A stretch of DNA of 64,000 nucleotides from Oscillospiraceae bacterium (GCA_902795345.1 CADBKO010000013.1:49051-113050), one strand, 5' to 3'. Shown: positions 37,468-46,044, counted from the first letter of the stretch. The notes: generated from the letters alone by a model not told the origin. Numbers and translations are program-made.

Positions 37468-38592
37468 TTATTTCTTGGGCAGGTCGCCGCCGTCGTAGAT
37501 GTATTTCCCGTCGCGGTAAACGATCTTTCCGTAATCCCCGTTGGGATAGAAGGGCTCGAAATTGATGGGCGCGCCCAGGCGCTTGATCACGATGGGCCCA
37601 TGCCACAAACCGGCGGGGATGCGCACCGCAGTGGGCTCCGTGATGGTGTATTTCTCCATATGCTCGGGATCTGGTCCCAGGGAGATCTCAATCTCCGCGT
37701 TGAACTCGAAGAACTTGGAGATGTCCGCGCCGGTGAAGAAGAGGTATTCTTCCACGGAATGGTGCATATGGGCTTCCCCGATGGTACATTCCTTCTGCAC
37801 GATGTTGTAGAGATACCAGAGACGGCTCCCCTCCATGTCCTCATTGCCGCGGAAACCGCCGCGGGGGCTCACGAAGCGGCTGTCAGAATGAACGTCGGGC
37901 TTATAGGGATAAACGTATTTGTCGAATTTGCCGGTGCGGGGCTTCTTCGCCATCTCGTAGTAGGCAGTCAGCATATTCTGCTGCTGCGGCGCAGCTTCCT
38001 TCTTCGCATCCGCCTTCTTCTCTTCGGGCTGCTTCTCCTCCATGGCCTTCATGGCCTTGGAGAAACACTTGCCGCAGTAGATGCACTCCTTCGTGCGGTC
38101 CATGACGCAGCGACGGATGCCGGCGCCGTCATAGGTGAATTCTTCCCTGCCCTGCTCGTTGACCCGGCGGTTGATCTTGGACCAGTCGCCGTCCAGATAT
38201 ACGGCGGAGAATACGATGGGTTTTTCCGGATTGATCTTCCGAAAATTCACGGGACAGTGATAGAGTTTCGGCGGGACCCGGATGATGGTGGGCTGGGTGA
38301 TGGTGAACATCTCCATATTCTCCGCATCGTCGCCCAGCCACACGTCGATCTCGGAGTCGAACTCGAAGAAATTGGACATGTCCGCATTGGTGAATACCAG
38401 GTATTCATCCGCGCAGTGGTGGGTGTGGGGCACTTCCATGGGCAGCGGCTTGTTGACGGCGGTCCAGTCCATATAGACATGGGCCTTCTCCATCATCGTG
38501 GTGCCGCGGAAGAAGCCGCGGGGCGCCACGAAGCCATACCAGGAATGATGCTCCTGGGGGATCGTGAAGATCAGATCGTCATATTTTCCCAT
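37468..38592 (-). CDS. duplicated cupin-domain protein of unknown function
   Basis: The 374-residue protein consists of two cupin-like halves. Each has an HxHHxxxE motif (His56, His58, His59, Glu63, then His275, His277, His278, Glu282) and a later conserved His after a PP/PAG turn (His112, His331), the usual metal ligands of cupins. Between them is a Cys-containing segment (Cys162, then CIYCGKC at 170-176) and a Lys/Ala/Gln-rich linker (about 183-206). The start at 38592 (MGKYDD) follows an AAAGGAGAG site; the 13 codons upstream are not needed. It is downstream of a ferredoxin, a LRR protein and a URO-D homologue on the same strand. Function unknown. Confidence 0.75.
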   Translation of the reverse strand: MGKYDDLIFTIPQEHHSWYGFVAPRGFFRGTTMMEKAHVYMDWTAVNKPLPMEVPHTHHCADEYLVFTNADMSNFFEFDSEIDVWLGDDAENMEMFTITQPTIIRVPPKLYHCPVNFRKINPEKPIVFSAVYLDGDWSKINRRVNEQGREEFTYDGAGIRRCVMDRTKECIYCGKCFSKAMKAMEEKQPEEKKADAKKEAAPQQQNMLTAYYEMAKKPRTGKFDKYVYPYKPDVHSDSRFVSPRGGFRGNEDMEGSRLWYLYNIVQKECTIGEAHMHHSVEEYLFFTGADISKFFEFNAEIEISLGPDPEHMEKYTITEPTAVRIPAGLWHGPIVIKRLGAPINFEPFYPNGDYGKIVYRDGKYIYDGGDLPKK

Positions 38593-38660
38593 GATTCGCT
38601 CTCCTTTGCTGTATTTTTGTTCCTGTTTCAAGTATAGCAGACCGCCCTTAGAAATACAAG

Positions 38661-38689
38661 AAAAACACCCGGAATCGCTTCCGGGCGTT
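38661..38689 (-). terminator. terminator downstream of the small ferredoxin gene
   Basis: CGCCCGGAA and its complement form the stem, with a GTGTTTTTCTTG tract following on the minus strand. It separates the ferredoxin from the cupin gene. Confidence 0.82.
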
Positions 38690-38694
38690 ATGCA

Positions 38695-38904
38695 TCATTC
38701 CTCTGTCACCGGCTCCACATGCAGCGCACCGGTGGGGCAGGCACGCAGGCAGTTGCCGCAGCGGATGCATTTGCGGATGTTGTAGCTCAGGCAGCCCCGG
38801 TCATGGTCCAGGGTAAGGGCGCCTCGGACGCACATGGCGATGCAGCCGAAGCAGTGTCTGCAATATTCATTGTTCCAGGCCAGGACGGTGCGCTGTCTGC
38901 TCAT
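38695..38904 (-). CDS. 2x[4Fe-4S] ferredoxin
   Basis: A 69-residue ferredoxin with two clusters: CRHCFGCIAMC (residues about 15-25) and CIRCGNCLRACP (about 46-57). Between them the sequence is short and it ends in an acidic tail. A GGAGA site lies 9 bases before the ATG. The second motif ends in CP, as in typical clostridial ferredoxins; the first ends in C-V instead of C-P. It would carry electrons for nearby redox enzymes, perhaps for reductive activation of a corrinoid protein served by the URO-D homologue two genes upstream (inference). Confidence 0.87.
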   Translation of the reverse strand: MSRQRTVLAWNNEYCRHCFGCIAMCVRGALTLDHDRGCLSYNIRKCIRCGNCLRACPTGALHVEPVTEE

Positions 38905-38944
38905 ATGGTCATTTCTCCAATTATGCTTTTGTCCGCAAACGGGT

Positions 38945-40027
38945 TCACTGGGTCAGTCTATCTCCAACTGTCGGAAGATCCACTTTTTCCGCCCAGGGCT
39001 GCATTTCCCGAACGTTCCAGGTCTCCGCGTCCGCATTTGTCCAGCCGCTGCCTTCCAGCAGATAGAAGACGCGGGTATTCTCCGGGAAGGGGCTGAAGCC
39101 CAGATTCTCCGGCGCATCTCCGCGGAAGTAGACCCGCCGCAGGGCGCTGCAGTTGAGGAAAGCGAGGCTTCCCAATTCCGTCAGATCCCCCATGATCTCC
39201 AGGCTGCGAAGATTCGCGTTGTTTGCAAAGGCGCGGATGGCGATCCTCCTCACCTCCGCAGGGACGCGGTAGCTGCTGCCCCACTTCTGGGCGGGATAGC
39301 AGATCAAGGTCTCCATGCTGCCGCTGTAAAGGACCCCTTCCCGGGCCGTGTAATACCAGTTGCCCCAGGCAACCTCCACGCTTTGCAGCAAATAGCAGTC
39401 GGTGAGGGCGGTCATATCAAAACTCCGGACGCTTTCCGGTATGCGGATCTCCTTCAGCGGTGAATAGGAGAAGGCGCAGACCTCCACCCTCTCCGTCCCG
39501 GAAAGGATCTCATACCGCTCCTGGGGCCTGGCCGCCGGATAACAAATCAGACTTGTTCCGGAATAGAGGACGCCGTCGTCCTCCCAAAAGCTGCTGCTAG
39601 AGGCGTCCACATGGATGGCATAGAGACTGCGGCAGCCATAAAAGGCGTCTTCCCCGATCTCATAGACTTCCGCAGGGATCGTTATCTCCGGCAGGCTGCG
39701 GCAGCCGTAAAAGGCCATCCCGCCCAGGCTGCCCATGGTGCCGGGAAGGGAGACCTCCCGCAGCTCCGTGAGATAGAAGAAGCAGCAGTAGCTGAGGGCG
39801 GTGACCCCCTCCTCCACCACGGCGGAGCGGATGCTCTGGCGCAGCGGATACCAGGGCGCGGAACCCATGTCATACCAATACATGTCGCCATGGCCGGATA
39901 TGGTCAGCACGCCGTCGGCAACGGTCCAGCTCAGATTATCGCCGCATATGCCGGTCTCCTCCGCAGCCGCCGTGGGGATGGCGCAGAGGACCAGGATGCA
40001 AAGAAGAAAACAAAGGACTCTTTTCAT
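38945..40027 (-). CDS. secreted BspA-like leucine-rich repeat protein
   Basis: The 360-residue protein has a signal peptide (MKRVLCFLLCILVLCAIPTAAA) followed by BspA/LRR_5-type repeats (for example LREVSLPGTMGSLGGMAFYGC and LKEIRIPESVRSF), with short degenerate units and several Cys. It resembles the C-terminal regions of the two large FecR-domain proteins but lacks a FecR domain or any wall anchor. No ribosome binding site precedes the ATG at 40027. Instead a GC-rich hairpin (40040-40063) lies 12 bases upstream. It may therefore be translated by read-through or coupling from the URO-D gene, or weakly. Confidence 0.82.
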   Translation of the reverse strand: MKRVLCFLLCILVLCAIPTAAAEETGICGDNLSWTVADGVLTISGHGDMYWYDMGSAPWYPLRQSIRSAVVEEGVTALSYCCFFYLTELREVSLPGTMGSLGGMAFYGCRSLPEITIPAEVYEIGEDAFYGCRSLYAIHVDASSSSFWEDDGVLYSGTSLICYPAARPQERYEILSGTERVEVCAFSYSPLKEIRIPESVRSFDMTALTDCYLLQSVEVAWGNWYYTAREGVLYSGSMETLICYPAQKWGSSYRVPAEVRRIAIRAFANNANLRSLEIMGDLTELGSLAFLNCSALRRVYFRGDAPENLGFSPFPENTRVFYLLEGSGWTNADAETWNVREMQPWAEKVDLPTVGDRLTQ

Positions 40028-40039
40028 ATCAAATACGGG

Positions 40040-40063
40040 GAGGGGCGTCCGAAGACGCCCCTC
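40040..40063 (-). terminator. hairpin between URO-D and LRR genes
   Basis: A perfect 10-bp stem (40040-40049 with 40054-40063) around a CGAA-type tetraloop, without a T tract on the minus strand. It may attenuate or stabilise the transcript rather than terminate it. Confidence 0.55.
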
Positions 40064-40079
40064 ACGATCCATCCGGAAC

Positions 40080-41165
40080 TTACTTGCTCAGAGCGATGCG
40101 GCTGTATTTATAGATCGCCTTGGTGAAACGGGGATCTGCGAAGAAGGTGCCCACTATGAAGGGCTTTTCCGCAAAGTCCGGCGCATACTTGTCCACAAAG
40201 GCTTTGGCGGCGGCTTCCACATCTTCGTCGGAAGCATCTCTTGGCACGGCGGGAGGGGCGATGGAGAACATGATCTTATCGCCGTACTTCTCCCGCAGCA
40301 TCTCCACGTCATTCATGGACTGGGGCTGCCACATGTCCACGCCGGCATAGATCATGGCGGGGACCAGGAGTTCATTCTTGCCGCAGGAATGCTGCTGGAA
40401 CCAAAGTCCCTTCTCATGGCAGTAGTCAACGATCTGCTTGAGGTAGGGCGCCACCATTTCCATGCACACGTCCAGGGAGAAGAAGGGTGCGCGCTGGGAA
40501 CCCCAGTCGTCGTGGAAAAGGACTCCATCCAGATTCAGTATCTCCAGATAATGGTCGATCAGGGATTTGTACATATCGACGAGCTTGCTGAACAACGCGT
40601 GGACCGCGTCCTGCTGCTCCTCGTCGATCAGGGCCAGGGCGGCGCCTTCAAAATCCATAAAGCTGATGAGCCGCTCAAAAATGCCGTTCTGGAAGGTGAC
40701 GTAGAAGCTGCGGGTGGTTTCATTCATGCAGGAATTGAGACGCCTGCACTCGTCCCAATCCAGGGCGTCAATATCCGGGAACTTGATGATCTCCGGCCAG
40801 TCGTTGGCGTCCAGGAGGGCGGGGTTGCCGGGCTGCACCATGCTGCCGCCCGCGGTGGGAACAAACACCCATTCTATGCCGAACAGGTCCTTACCGCCCT
40901 TTTCCTCCTCCTTATAGGGAGGACCCATATCCATGACCTCGGCACGGGCCACATGGTCGATGTTGGTGCGGGATTCGATGTTCAGAAAATCTGCGGAGGA
41001 GGGAAACCAATAGGGCTTCTCCCGCTTGACGCAGAGGGCCACGTTTTCCCTGGGGGTGATGGGCGTATTGTATTTGGGGGTTTTGAAGGTGAATTTGCCG
41101 CCGAAGGACGTGGTATTTATATGCTCGCCTATGACCTTCAATTCGTCGTCGGAATAAGGGACCAT
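40080..41165 (-). CDS. URO-D family corrinoid-type methyltransferase homologue (paralogue)
   Basis: The 361-residue protein is a paralogue of the one at 780-1832, with shared segments FERLISFMDF and ALIDEEQQDAV and the same zinc motif H-S-C-G (His259, Cys261). This again places it with MtaA-type methyltransferases rather than HemE. AGGAGG precedes the ATG at 41165. It is the first gene of a minus-strand group containing a LRR protein, a ferredoxin and a double cupin. The grouping with redox proteins suggests an anaerobic methyl-transfer or demethylation role. No corrinoid protein is encoded nearby, so this remains inference. Confidence 0.82.
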   Translation of the reverse strand: MVPYSDDELKVIGEHINTTSFGGKFTFKTPKYNTPITPRENVALCVKREKPYWFPSSADFLNIESRTNIDHVARAEVMDMGPPYKEEEKGGKDLFGIEWVFVPTAGGSMVQPGNPALLDANDWPEIIKFPDIDALDWDECRRLNSCMNETTRSFYVTFQNGIFERLISFMDFEGAALALIDEEQQDAVHALFSKLVDMYKSLIDHYLEILNLDGVLFHDDWGSQRAPFFSLDVCMEMVAPYLKQIVDYCHEKGLWFQQHSCGKNELLVPAMIYAGVDMWQPQSMNDVEMLREKYGDKIMFSIAPPAVPRDASDEDVEAAAKAFVDKYAPDFAEKPFIVGTFFADPRFTKAIYKYSRIALSK

Positions 41166-41265
41166 TTTATTACCTCCTGTGCGAATATTATTTTCCTTAT
41201 CATACTATATTCCCCCCTCCTTTTCAACCGGTATTTTCCCGAACAAAACGTGGTTCCGGGAAGTA

Positions 41266-41294
41266 TTGCCTTATGCCGGGCGTTCCTGTATAAT
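41266..41294 (+). promoter_or_regulatory. promoter of acyl-ACP thioesterase gene
   Basis: TTGCCT (41266-41271) and TATAAT (41289-41294) with a 17-base spacer, 41 bases before the start codon. Confidence 0.65.
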
Positions 41295-41335
41295 GCGTTC
41301 ATCCGGCCAAATCTTCTCCCGGGAGGCAAAGGAAT

Positions 41336-42076
41336 ATGACAGACGAAAAGCAAATGGTATACAGGGCGCTGGTGGATTCCTCCATGCTCAACAGCCGCCG
41401 GGACATACAGATCTCCGGCCTTCTGCGCATCGTGGAGACGACGCTGGAGGAGCATCTCCTGGACATCGGCATGGACAATCCGAAGCTGGTGCGGGAGGAA
41501 AACATCAGCTGGGCCTTTCTCGCCCTGACTTCGGAGGTTTTGAGCCTCATCGCGCCGGGGGAAGTGCTCACTGGGCGGTCCTGGTTCTCCGGGCGGCGGG
41601 GTCCCCTGTTCCGCCGCGAGCTGGAATACTGCCATGCCGACGGCAGCCGGGCCGTAGCCTTTTCCTGCTTCTCCGGTCTGATCGACCTGGGAGCCCGGAA
41701 AATCATCCGGGACAGAGCTTATCTGGAACGATATACCCTTCCGGTGGGGGAAACGCTGCTGGAAGCGGACAGCCGCATGGCGCCGGACACCGCGCAATAC
41801 CGGGAGGCGGATCGCCGCAAGGTATATCCCAGCTGGCTGGACGGCCTGGGGCATGTGAACAACGCCCGTTACGGCGATATGATCTTCGACACCCTCAGCG
41901 CCGCCGGTTCCTTTGACGGTATGCTGCGGCGGCTGGAGCTCTATTTCATGGGCGAGCTCCACGAGGGCGAAGAAGTTGCCCTGCTGCTTCGGAAAGAGGC
42001 GGATTGCCATTCCGTTATGGGCATCCACAGCGAGAGCGGGGAGGCCGCCTTCTGTTCCCGTATCTTCCTTGCATAA
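41336..42076 (+). CDS. acyl-ACP thioesterase
   Basis: The 246-residue protein has the double hot-dog fold pattern of bacterial acyl-ACP thioesterases (PF01643 type). The first hot-dog covers about residues 1-120. The second contains the signature SWLDGLGHVNNARYGDMIFD (about residues 162-181), where Asp, His and Asn residues correspond to the FatA/FatB active site. It would release free fatty acids from acyl-ACP and thus set chain length or membrane lipid supply. AAAGGA precedes the ATG. It is monocistronic with its own promoter and terminator. Confidence 0.88.
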   Translation: MTDEKQMVYRALVDSSMLNSRRDIQISGLLRIVETTLEEHLLDIGMDNPKLVREENISWAFLALTSEVLSLIAPGEVLTGRSWFSGRRGPLFRRELEYCHADGSRAVAFSCFSGLIDLGARKIIRDRAYLERYTLPVGETLLEADSRMAPDTAQYREADRRKVYPSWLDGLGHVNNARYGDMIFDTLSAAGSFDGMLRRLELYFMGELHEGEEVALLLRKEADCHSVMGIHSESGEAAFCSRIFLA

Positions 42077-42090
42077 TGCTGTTATAAGGA

Positions 42091-42126
42091 TTATCCCCTG
42101 CGCTCCGGTCAGAGCGCAGGGGATAA
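42091..42126. terminator. bidirectional terminator between thioesterase and pepP genes
   Basis: TTATCCCCTGCGCTC (42091-42105) pairs perfectly with GAGCGCAGGGGATAA (42112-42126); the flanks are A/T-rich on both sides. Confidence 0.85.
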
Positions 42127-42130
42127 TTAT

Positions 42131-43927
42131 TCAGATGGGGCGCGTGGCCTCTTTCAGCCAGGCGGCTTCCTCCGGTTCCAGATAGGGCGAGACCTTCTCA
42201 TATACCTGGGCGTGGAAATCATTGAGCCGCCGGATCTCGCTGCGATCCATCTGCTCGGGCTCAATGCAATCCAGGTCGAAGGGAACATAGGTCAGGTTTT
42301 CAAAATACATGAACTGCCCGTATTCGTTCTTTTCTCCCTTGCGGCAAAGGACCTCGTTCTCCAGGCGGATGCCGTATTTTCCTTCCAGATAGATGCCGGG
42401 CTCGTCGGATGTGATCATCCCCTCCTCCAGCACCGCATGCTCGCTGCGGTCCGGAGACCGGCGCCAGCGGAAACCGTTGGGGCCCTCGTGCACATTCAGC
42501 AGGTGCCCGATGCCATGGCCGGTGCCATGCTTGAAGTCCAGTCCGGCTTCCCAGAAGGGGCCTCTGGCCAGGATATCCAGGTTCATGCCGCTGCAGCCAT
42601 AGAGGAAGCGGGCGTACATCAGATTCAGATTCGCCCGGGCGACCCGGGTAAAATCCGCCTTCATCTCCGCCGTCACTGGGCCAAGGGCGATGGTGCGGGT
42701 GATGTCGGTGGTGCCGTCGATATAGTGGCGGCCGGAATCCACCAGCAGCAGGCCTTCCGGTTTCAAAGGCACGTCCGTCTCCGGGGTCGCGCCGTAGTGG
42801 ATGATGGCGCCGTGGGGCCCATAGCCGCAGATGGTGCCGAAGCTCAGGTCCAGGAACCCGGGCTGTTTGGCGGCCAGCTCTGCCAGATAGTCGGAAGCGC
42901 TGATCTCCGTCATGGGCACCTTCCCGATATTCCGCTTCAGCCAGTAGATGAATTTGCACATCAGGACGCCGTCCTTCAAGTGGGCGTTTCTGGTGGCCTT
43001 CAGCTCCGTTTCGTTTTTTGCGGCCTTCATGGGCGTTGTGGGATTCATTTGATCCCGCAGGACGACGCCGGCAGGCAGCGTGCTGCACAGGCGGTAGTTG
43101 GCGCTGCCGGTATCCATCAGCACCTTCTCCCCAGCCCGGATCGTTTTCACATAATCATAGATGTCGTTATAGGGACGCAGGACGATGCCGCAGGCGCCAA
43201 GGTCGGCGGCGATCTCCTCCGGCACCGCTTCTTTCTGCACGAACCAGATGCACGCCTCCTTCGTGATCGCCAGATAGGACAATACCACGGGGACAAAGGC
43301 GATGTCACTGCCCCGCACATTCAGGAGCCAGGCAATGTCGTACAAGGAAGTAAGGATGTGCCGGTCCGCCCCCGCCTTTTCCATTTCCTTGCGCACTGCC
43401 GTCAGCTTTTCCGCCGTGGTCCTTCCGGCGTACTCGATCCCGTAGCGCCAGACCTTTCCGGCGGGCAGGGGCGGACGATCCGCCCAGATGAGGCCTATCA
43501 GGTCCTCGTCCACGCTGAGGCGGCCTTTTTTGTCGTCCGCCAGTTTCCGATAAGCCCTTTCCTCGGAACCGCTGACGGTCCTGCCGTCGAAGCCGATGCA
43601 GCCCCCTTGGGGCAGCTTATCCGCCAGGAATTCCTGAAGGGTGGGAACACCCTCCTCCCCCATGCGGTACAGCGTGACGCCGCTGTCCTTCAGCTGGGCG
43701 TCCGCCTGAAGGAAATAGCGGGCGTCCGTCCAGAGACCCGCCTCCTCGGCGGTGATTACCGCCGTTCCGGCGGAGCCGGTGAAGCCGGTGATGAACTGGC
43801 GCGCCTTGAAATGCTCACCCACATATTCGCTGCCGTGGAAATCCGCCGTGGGCACCACATAGATGTCGATGCCCCGGCTCTTCATCTCCCGGCGCAGATC
43901 GCTGAGACGCTGGGGAACACTGCTCAT
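42131..43927 (-). CDS. Xaa-Pro aminopeptidase (aminopeptidase P, M24B)
   Basis: The 598-residue enzyme has two N-terminal creatinase-like domains (about residues 1-305) and the C-terminal pita-bread metallopeptidase. Metal-site motifs are present: LLVDSGRHYIDGTTDITRT (two Asp), GTGHGIGHLLNVHEGP (His), ITSDEPGIY (Glu) and IRLENEVL (Glu). The length matches the three-domain eukaryotic/clostridial XPNPEP1-like form rather than the shorter E. coli PepP. It removes N-terminal residues before proline. It is divergent from thiT, with a 240-base region between them that holds the TPP riboswitch. Confidence 0.94.
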   Translation of the reverse strand: MSSVPQRLSDLRREMKSRGIDIYVVPTADFHGSEYVGEHFKARQFITGFTGSAGTAVITAEEAGLWTDARYFLQADAQLKDSGVTLYRMGEEGVPTLQEFLADKLPQGGCIGFDGRTVSGSEERAYRKLADDKKGRLSVDEDLIGLIWADRPPLPAGKVWRYGIEYAGRTTAEKLTAVRKEMEKAGADRHILTSLYDIAWLLNVRGSDIAFVPVVLSYLAITKEACIWFVQKEAVPEEIAADLGACGIVLRPYNDIYDYVKTIRAGEKVLMDTGSANYRLCSTLPAGVVLRDQMNPTTPMKAAKNETELKATRNAHLKDGVLMCKFIYWLKRNIGKVPMTEISASDYLAELAAKQPGFLDLSFGTICGYGPHGAIIHYGATPETDVPLKPEGLLLVDSGRHYIDGTTDITRTIALGPVTAEMKADFTRVARANLNLMYARFLYGCSGMNLDILARGPFWEAGLDFKHGTGHGIGHLLNVHEGPNGFRWRRSPDRSEHAVLEEGMITSDEPGIYLEGKYGIRLENEVLCRKGEKNEYGQFMYFENLTYVPFDLDCIEPEQMDRSEIRRLNDFHAQVYEKVSPYLEPEEAAWLKEATRPI

Positions 43928-43969
43928 GACTGTCCTCTCCTTTTAATGCGTATCGGATAACGGAAATGC

Positions 43970-43998
43970 TTGACATTCCCCGCTTACCCGGTTAAAAT
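43970..43998 (+). promoter_or_regulatory. promoter of TPP riboswitch-thiT unit
   Basis: TTGACA (43970-43975) and TAAAAT (43993-43998), spacer 17 bases. Confidence 0.75.
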
Positions 43999-44011
43999 GA
44001 GTTCAATTTCA

Positions 44012-44091
44012 AAGGGGTGCTGCTTGCGGCTGAGACGGAGGAACCCTCCGAACCCTGGAACCTGATCCGGATAATGCCGGCGTAGGAAGAT
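44012..44091 (+). promoter_or_regulatory. TPP riboswitch (THI element)
   Basis: Conserved blocks in order: GGGGTGC, GGCTGAGAC, ACCCT, GGAACCTGATCCGG and TAATGCCGGCGTAGGAA. It controls the thiamine transporter gene directly downstream. Confidence 0.95.
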
Positions 44092-44112
44092 CGCCCGTGA
44101 GGGTTATTGTTT

Positions 44113-44148
44113 TTGCGTCCGCATGTCCGGGCGCAATTTCTTTTTCTG
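44113..44148 (+). terminator. riboswitch-linked terminator
   Basis: TTGCG and CGCAA arms extended by TCC/GGG form a hairpin followed by TTTCTTTTT. It lies between the aptamer and the thiT ribosome binding site, so TPP binding could end transcription here. Confidence 0.7.
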
Positions 44149-44157
44149 GAGGCACAC

Positions 44158-44697
44158 ATGAAAGAACATCAAAAACTGCTCACCATCGTGGAAGGAGCCC
44201 TCTGCATCGCCATGTCCTATGCGCTGAGCTTCCTCAAGTTCAAGATCTGGCCCGAGGGCGGCTCCATAGACATCGTGATGGTCCCCCTGCTGATCTATGC
44301 CTGGCGCAGAGGCGCGCTCTGGGGCGTCGCTGCCGGTCTGATCTTCGGCACCATCAAGTGCTTCTTCGCCGGCGGTTTCGCCTGGGGCTGGCAATCCATC
44401 CTGCTGGATTACTCCATCGCCTATGCAGCCGTGGGGCTGGGCGGTCTGGTGCGTAAAATGAAGTTCGGCCTTCCCCTCGGCGCTGTGGTGGGCAGCGTCT
44501 GCCGCTTCCTCATCCACTTCATCAGCGGCGTCACGATCTACAAGATCCTGGAGCCGGAAATATTCGCCGGGACCACTTACTCCAATCCGGTGCTGTATTC
44601 TACCGTCTACAACGGCTCTTACATGCTGGCCAACCTGATCCTGGCCGTGGTGATCTGCTTCCTGCTGGAAAAGCCCATGTCCAAGCTCCCCAAGTGA
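44158..44697 (+). CDS. thiT: thiamine transporter ThiT (ECF S component)
   Basis: The 179-residue membrane protein has six hydrophobic segments and the ThiT pattern: EGALCIAMSYALSFLKF at the N-terminus, WPEGGSIDIVMVPLLIYAWRRG (the substrate-binding WPxGGSI region), and the late GSYMLANLILA helix. As an ECF S component it binds thiamine and docks with the shared EcfAA'T module, which is not in this window. TGGAGG at 44147 fixes the start at 44158. The TPP riboswitch upstream supports the thiamine assignment. Confidence 0.95.
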   Translation: MKEHQKLLTIVEGALCIAMSYALSFLKFKIWPEGGSIDIVMVPLLIYAWRRGALWGVAAGLIFGTIKCFFAGGFAWGWQSILLDYSIAYAAVGLGGLVRKMKFGLPLGAVVGSVCRFLIHFISGVTIYKILEPEIFAGTTYSNPVLYSTVYNGSYMLANLILAVVICFLLEKPMSKLPK

Positions 44698-44709
44698 ATC
44701 CATCCTCAA

Positions 44710-44745
44710 AAAACGCACAGCCGGTCTTCCGACTGTGCGTTTCGT
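44710..44745. terminator. bidirectional terminator between thiT and lipoprotein gene
   Basis: ACGCACAG and CTGTGCGT arms with A-rich and T-rich flanks; the convergent lipoprotein gene ends at 44746. Confidence 0.8.
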
Positions 44746-45198
44746 TTATTCTTCCGAATCACAAAGGAGCCAGATATAAGCCGTCTCCGTAAGGCTGTGG
44801 GCAAATATGCTCTGATCGTATAATTCCAGCTCATAGAGGTCGAAGGGTTCTCCCCCGTCCACCTCCATGTGCAGCGTCAGATACCCTTCCGCATCCTTCT
44901 GCATCTGCCATTTTCCGCTGTCTATGACGTTCGTCAGTTCCTTGTCGTCAAAGTGCTGATAAGTCCCGTCGTCAGAGAAGCGGTAATACTTCATATCATA
45001 GGTATCCAGCCAAGGATAACTGCTCAGCTTTTCGGCATATTCGTCACTTACATCGGTGGTCTGGGTGCTGACGTGCGGCGAATAAGGCGTTGGAGAATTC
45101 TTGTTCAGGTTTCCCGGCGTCACTGTGTTTTTCCCCTTGCAGGCGGTCAGGCACAGGACCAGGATCAGGGCAAACAGCCAGGCTGTTCTTCTTTTCAT
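44746..45198 (-). CDS. small lipoprotein of unknown function
   Basis: From the ATG at 45198 the protein has 150 residues: a lipoprotein signal (MKRRTAWLFALILVLCLTAC, lipobox LTAC), a Ser/Thr/Pro/Asn-rich linker, and a globular part with many Tyr and acidic residues (YRFSDDGTYQHFDDKEL, SGKWQMQKDAEGYLTLHM). The end resembles lipocalin-like domains that report how far a residue pattern returns to baseline, but I cannot assign a family. AAGGAAG lies just before the start; 16 upstream codons are excluded because they precede the signal peptide. It stands alone. Confidence 0.72.
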   Translation of the reverse strand: MKRRTAWLFALILVLCLTACKGKNTVTPGNLNKNSPTPYSPHVSTQTTDVSDEYAEKLSSYPWLDTYDMKYYRFSDDGTYQHFDDKELTNVIDSGKWQMQKDAEGYLTLHMEVDGGEPFDLYELELYDQSIFAHSLTETAYIWLLCDSEE

Positions 45199-45347
45199 GC
45201 TAACTTCCTTCTTGACAATCGTGTCCTCTTTTAATACTCTGGACATGTTACTAAGATATCATATCGCATTTTCTCCATTTTGTCCATACCTTATTTCGAG
45301 AGAATCTCACAAGTTTAGTCAATTGCAGGACGAAGGATGTCGTAATT

Positions 45348-45950
45348 ATGGTATTTCGATATGCGATCCGGCCGGTGATCCCGGATGCGCAGCGCTGGGC
45401 GGGGCTGCTCTGCGGCCGCGCTGACGATCGGGCTCTGCGTCTCAGCCGACTTCGAGGCCGCAGCCTGGCCCGTTCCATGACCGGCGAGCTGCTCTGCCGG
45501 GAGCTGCTGGCAAAACTGCGGCCCGGAGAAAACCCTTGTCTTTTGGAGGACGCTTCCGGAAGGCCCATTCTCCCCCGTTCGTCCCTCTTTGTTTCCATCA
45601 GCCACTCCGGCAGCTTTGTCGCCGCGGCTGCGGCGGATGTGCCGGTGGGTATCGATCTCCAGGAATCACGCGGGGTGTCCGACAGCGTGCTGCGCCGCTG
45701 CTACTCCCCTGAGGAGCAGCGCTGGGTGAAAGCCGGAAACGCAAGGGAGCGCGCCATCCGCCTCTGGACGATGAAGGAGGCTTACGGCAAGCTGAAGGGT
45801 ATCGGCATATTCCGGGGCGATCTCTTCTGCGCAGAGTTTGAAGGCGATACGCTCCTCACCCGCTATGATGGACTGGACTTTCTTTTCCCGGAGGCGCCGG
45901 AAGGGTTTCTCTTCACCGCTTGTCTCGCATCTCAAAAGGAGGACGGCTGA
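45348..45950 (+). CDS. 4'-phosphopantetheinyl transferase (Sfp type)
   Basis: The 200-residue protein contains the two PPTase signatures: VGIDLQ (residues 100-105, metal-binding Asp) and WTMKEAYGKLKG (residues 140-151, Glu and Lys). The FVSISHSG segment (81-88) is also typical. It transfers the 4'-phosphopantetheine arm from CoA to carrier proteins, possibly acyl carrier protein or a peptide synthetase. No carrier protein is adjacent. It is divergent from the lipoprotein gene and precedes sigK by about 90 bases. The ribosome binding site (AAGGA) is rather far from the ATG, so a later start is possible. Confidence 0.9.
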   Translation: MVFRYAIRPVIPDAQRWAGLLCGRADDRALRLSRLRGRSLARSMTGELLCRELLAKLRPGENPCLLEDASGRPILPRSSLFVSISHSGSFVAAAAADVPVGIDLQESRGVSDSVLRRCYSPEEQRWVKAGNARERAIRLWTMKEAYGKLKGIGIFRGDLFCAEFEGDTLLTRYDGLDFLFPEAPEGFLFTACLASQKEDG

Positions 45951-46044
45951 CACAGGCTAGCAGACGCCAATTTACCGACTGTTAACAATGTGGACGAACA
46001 GAGGGAGAATAGGCTGTTATCACCCTAGTGAAAGGAGCGGTAAC

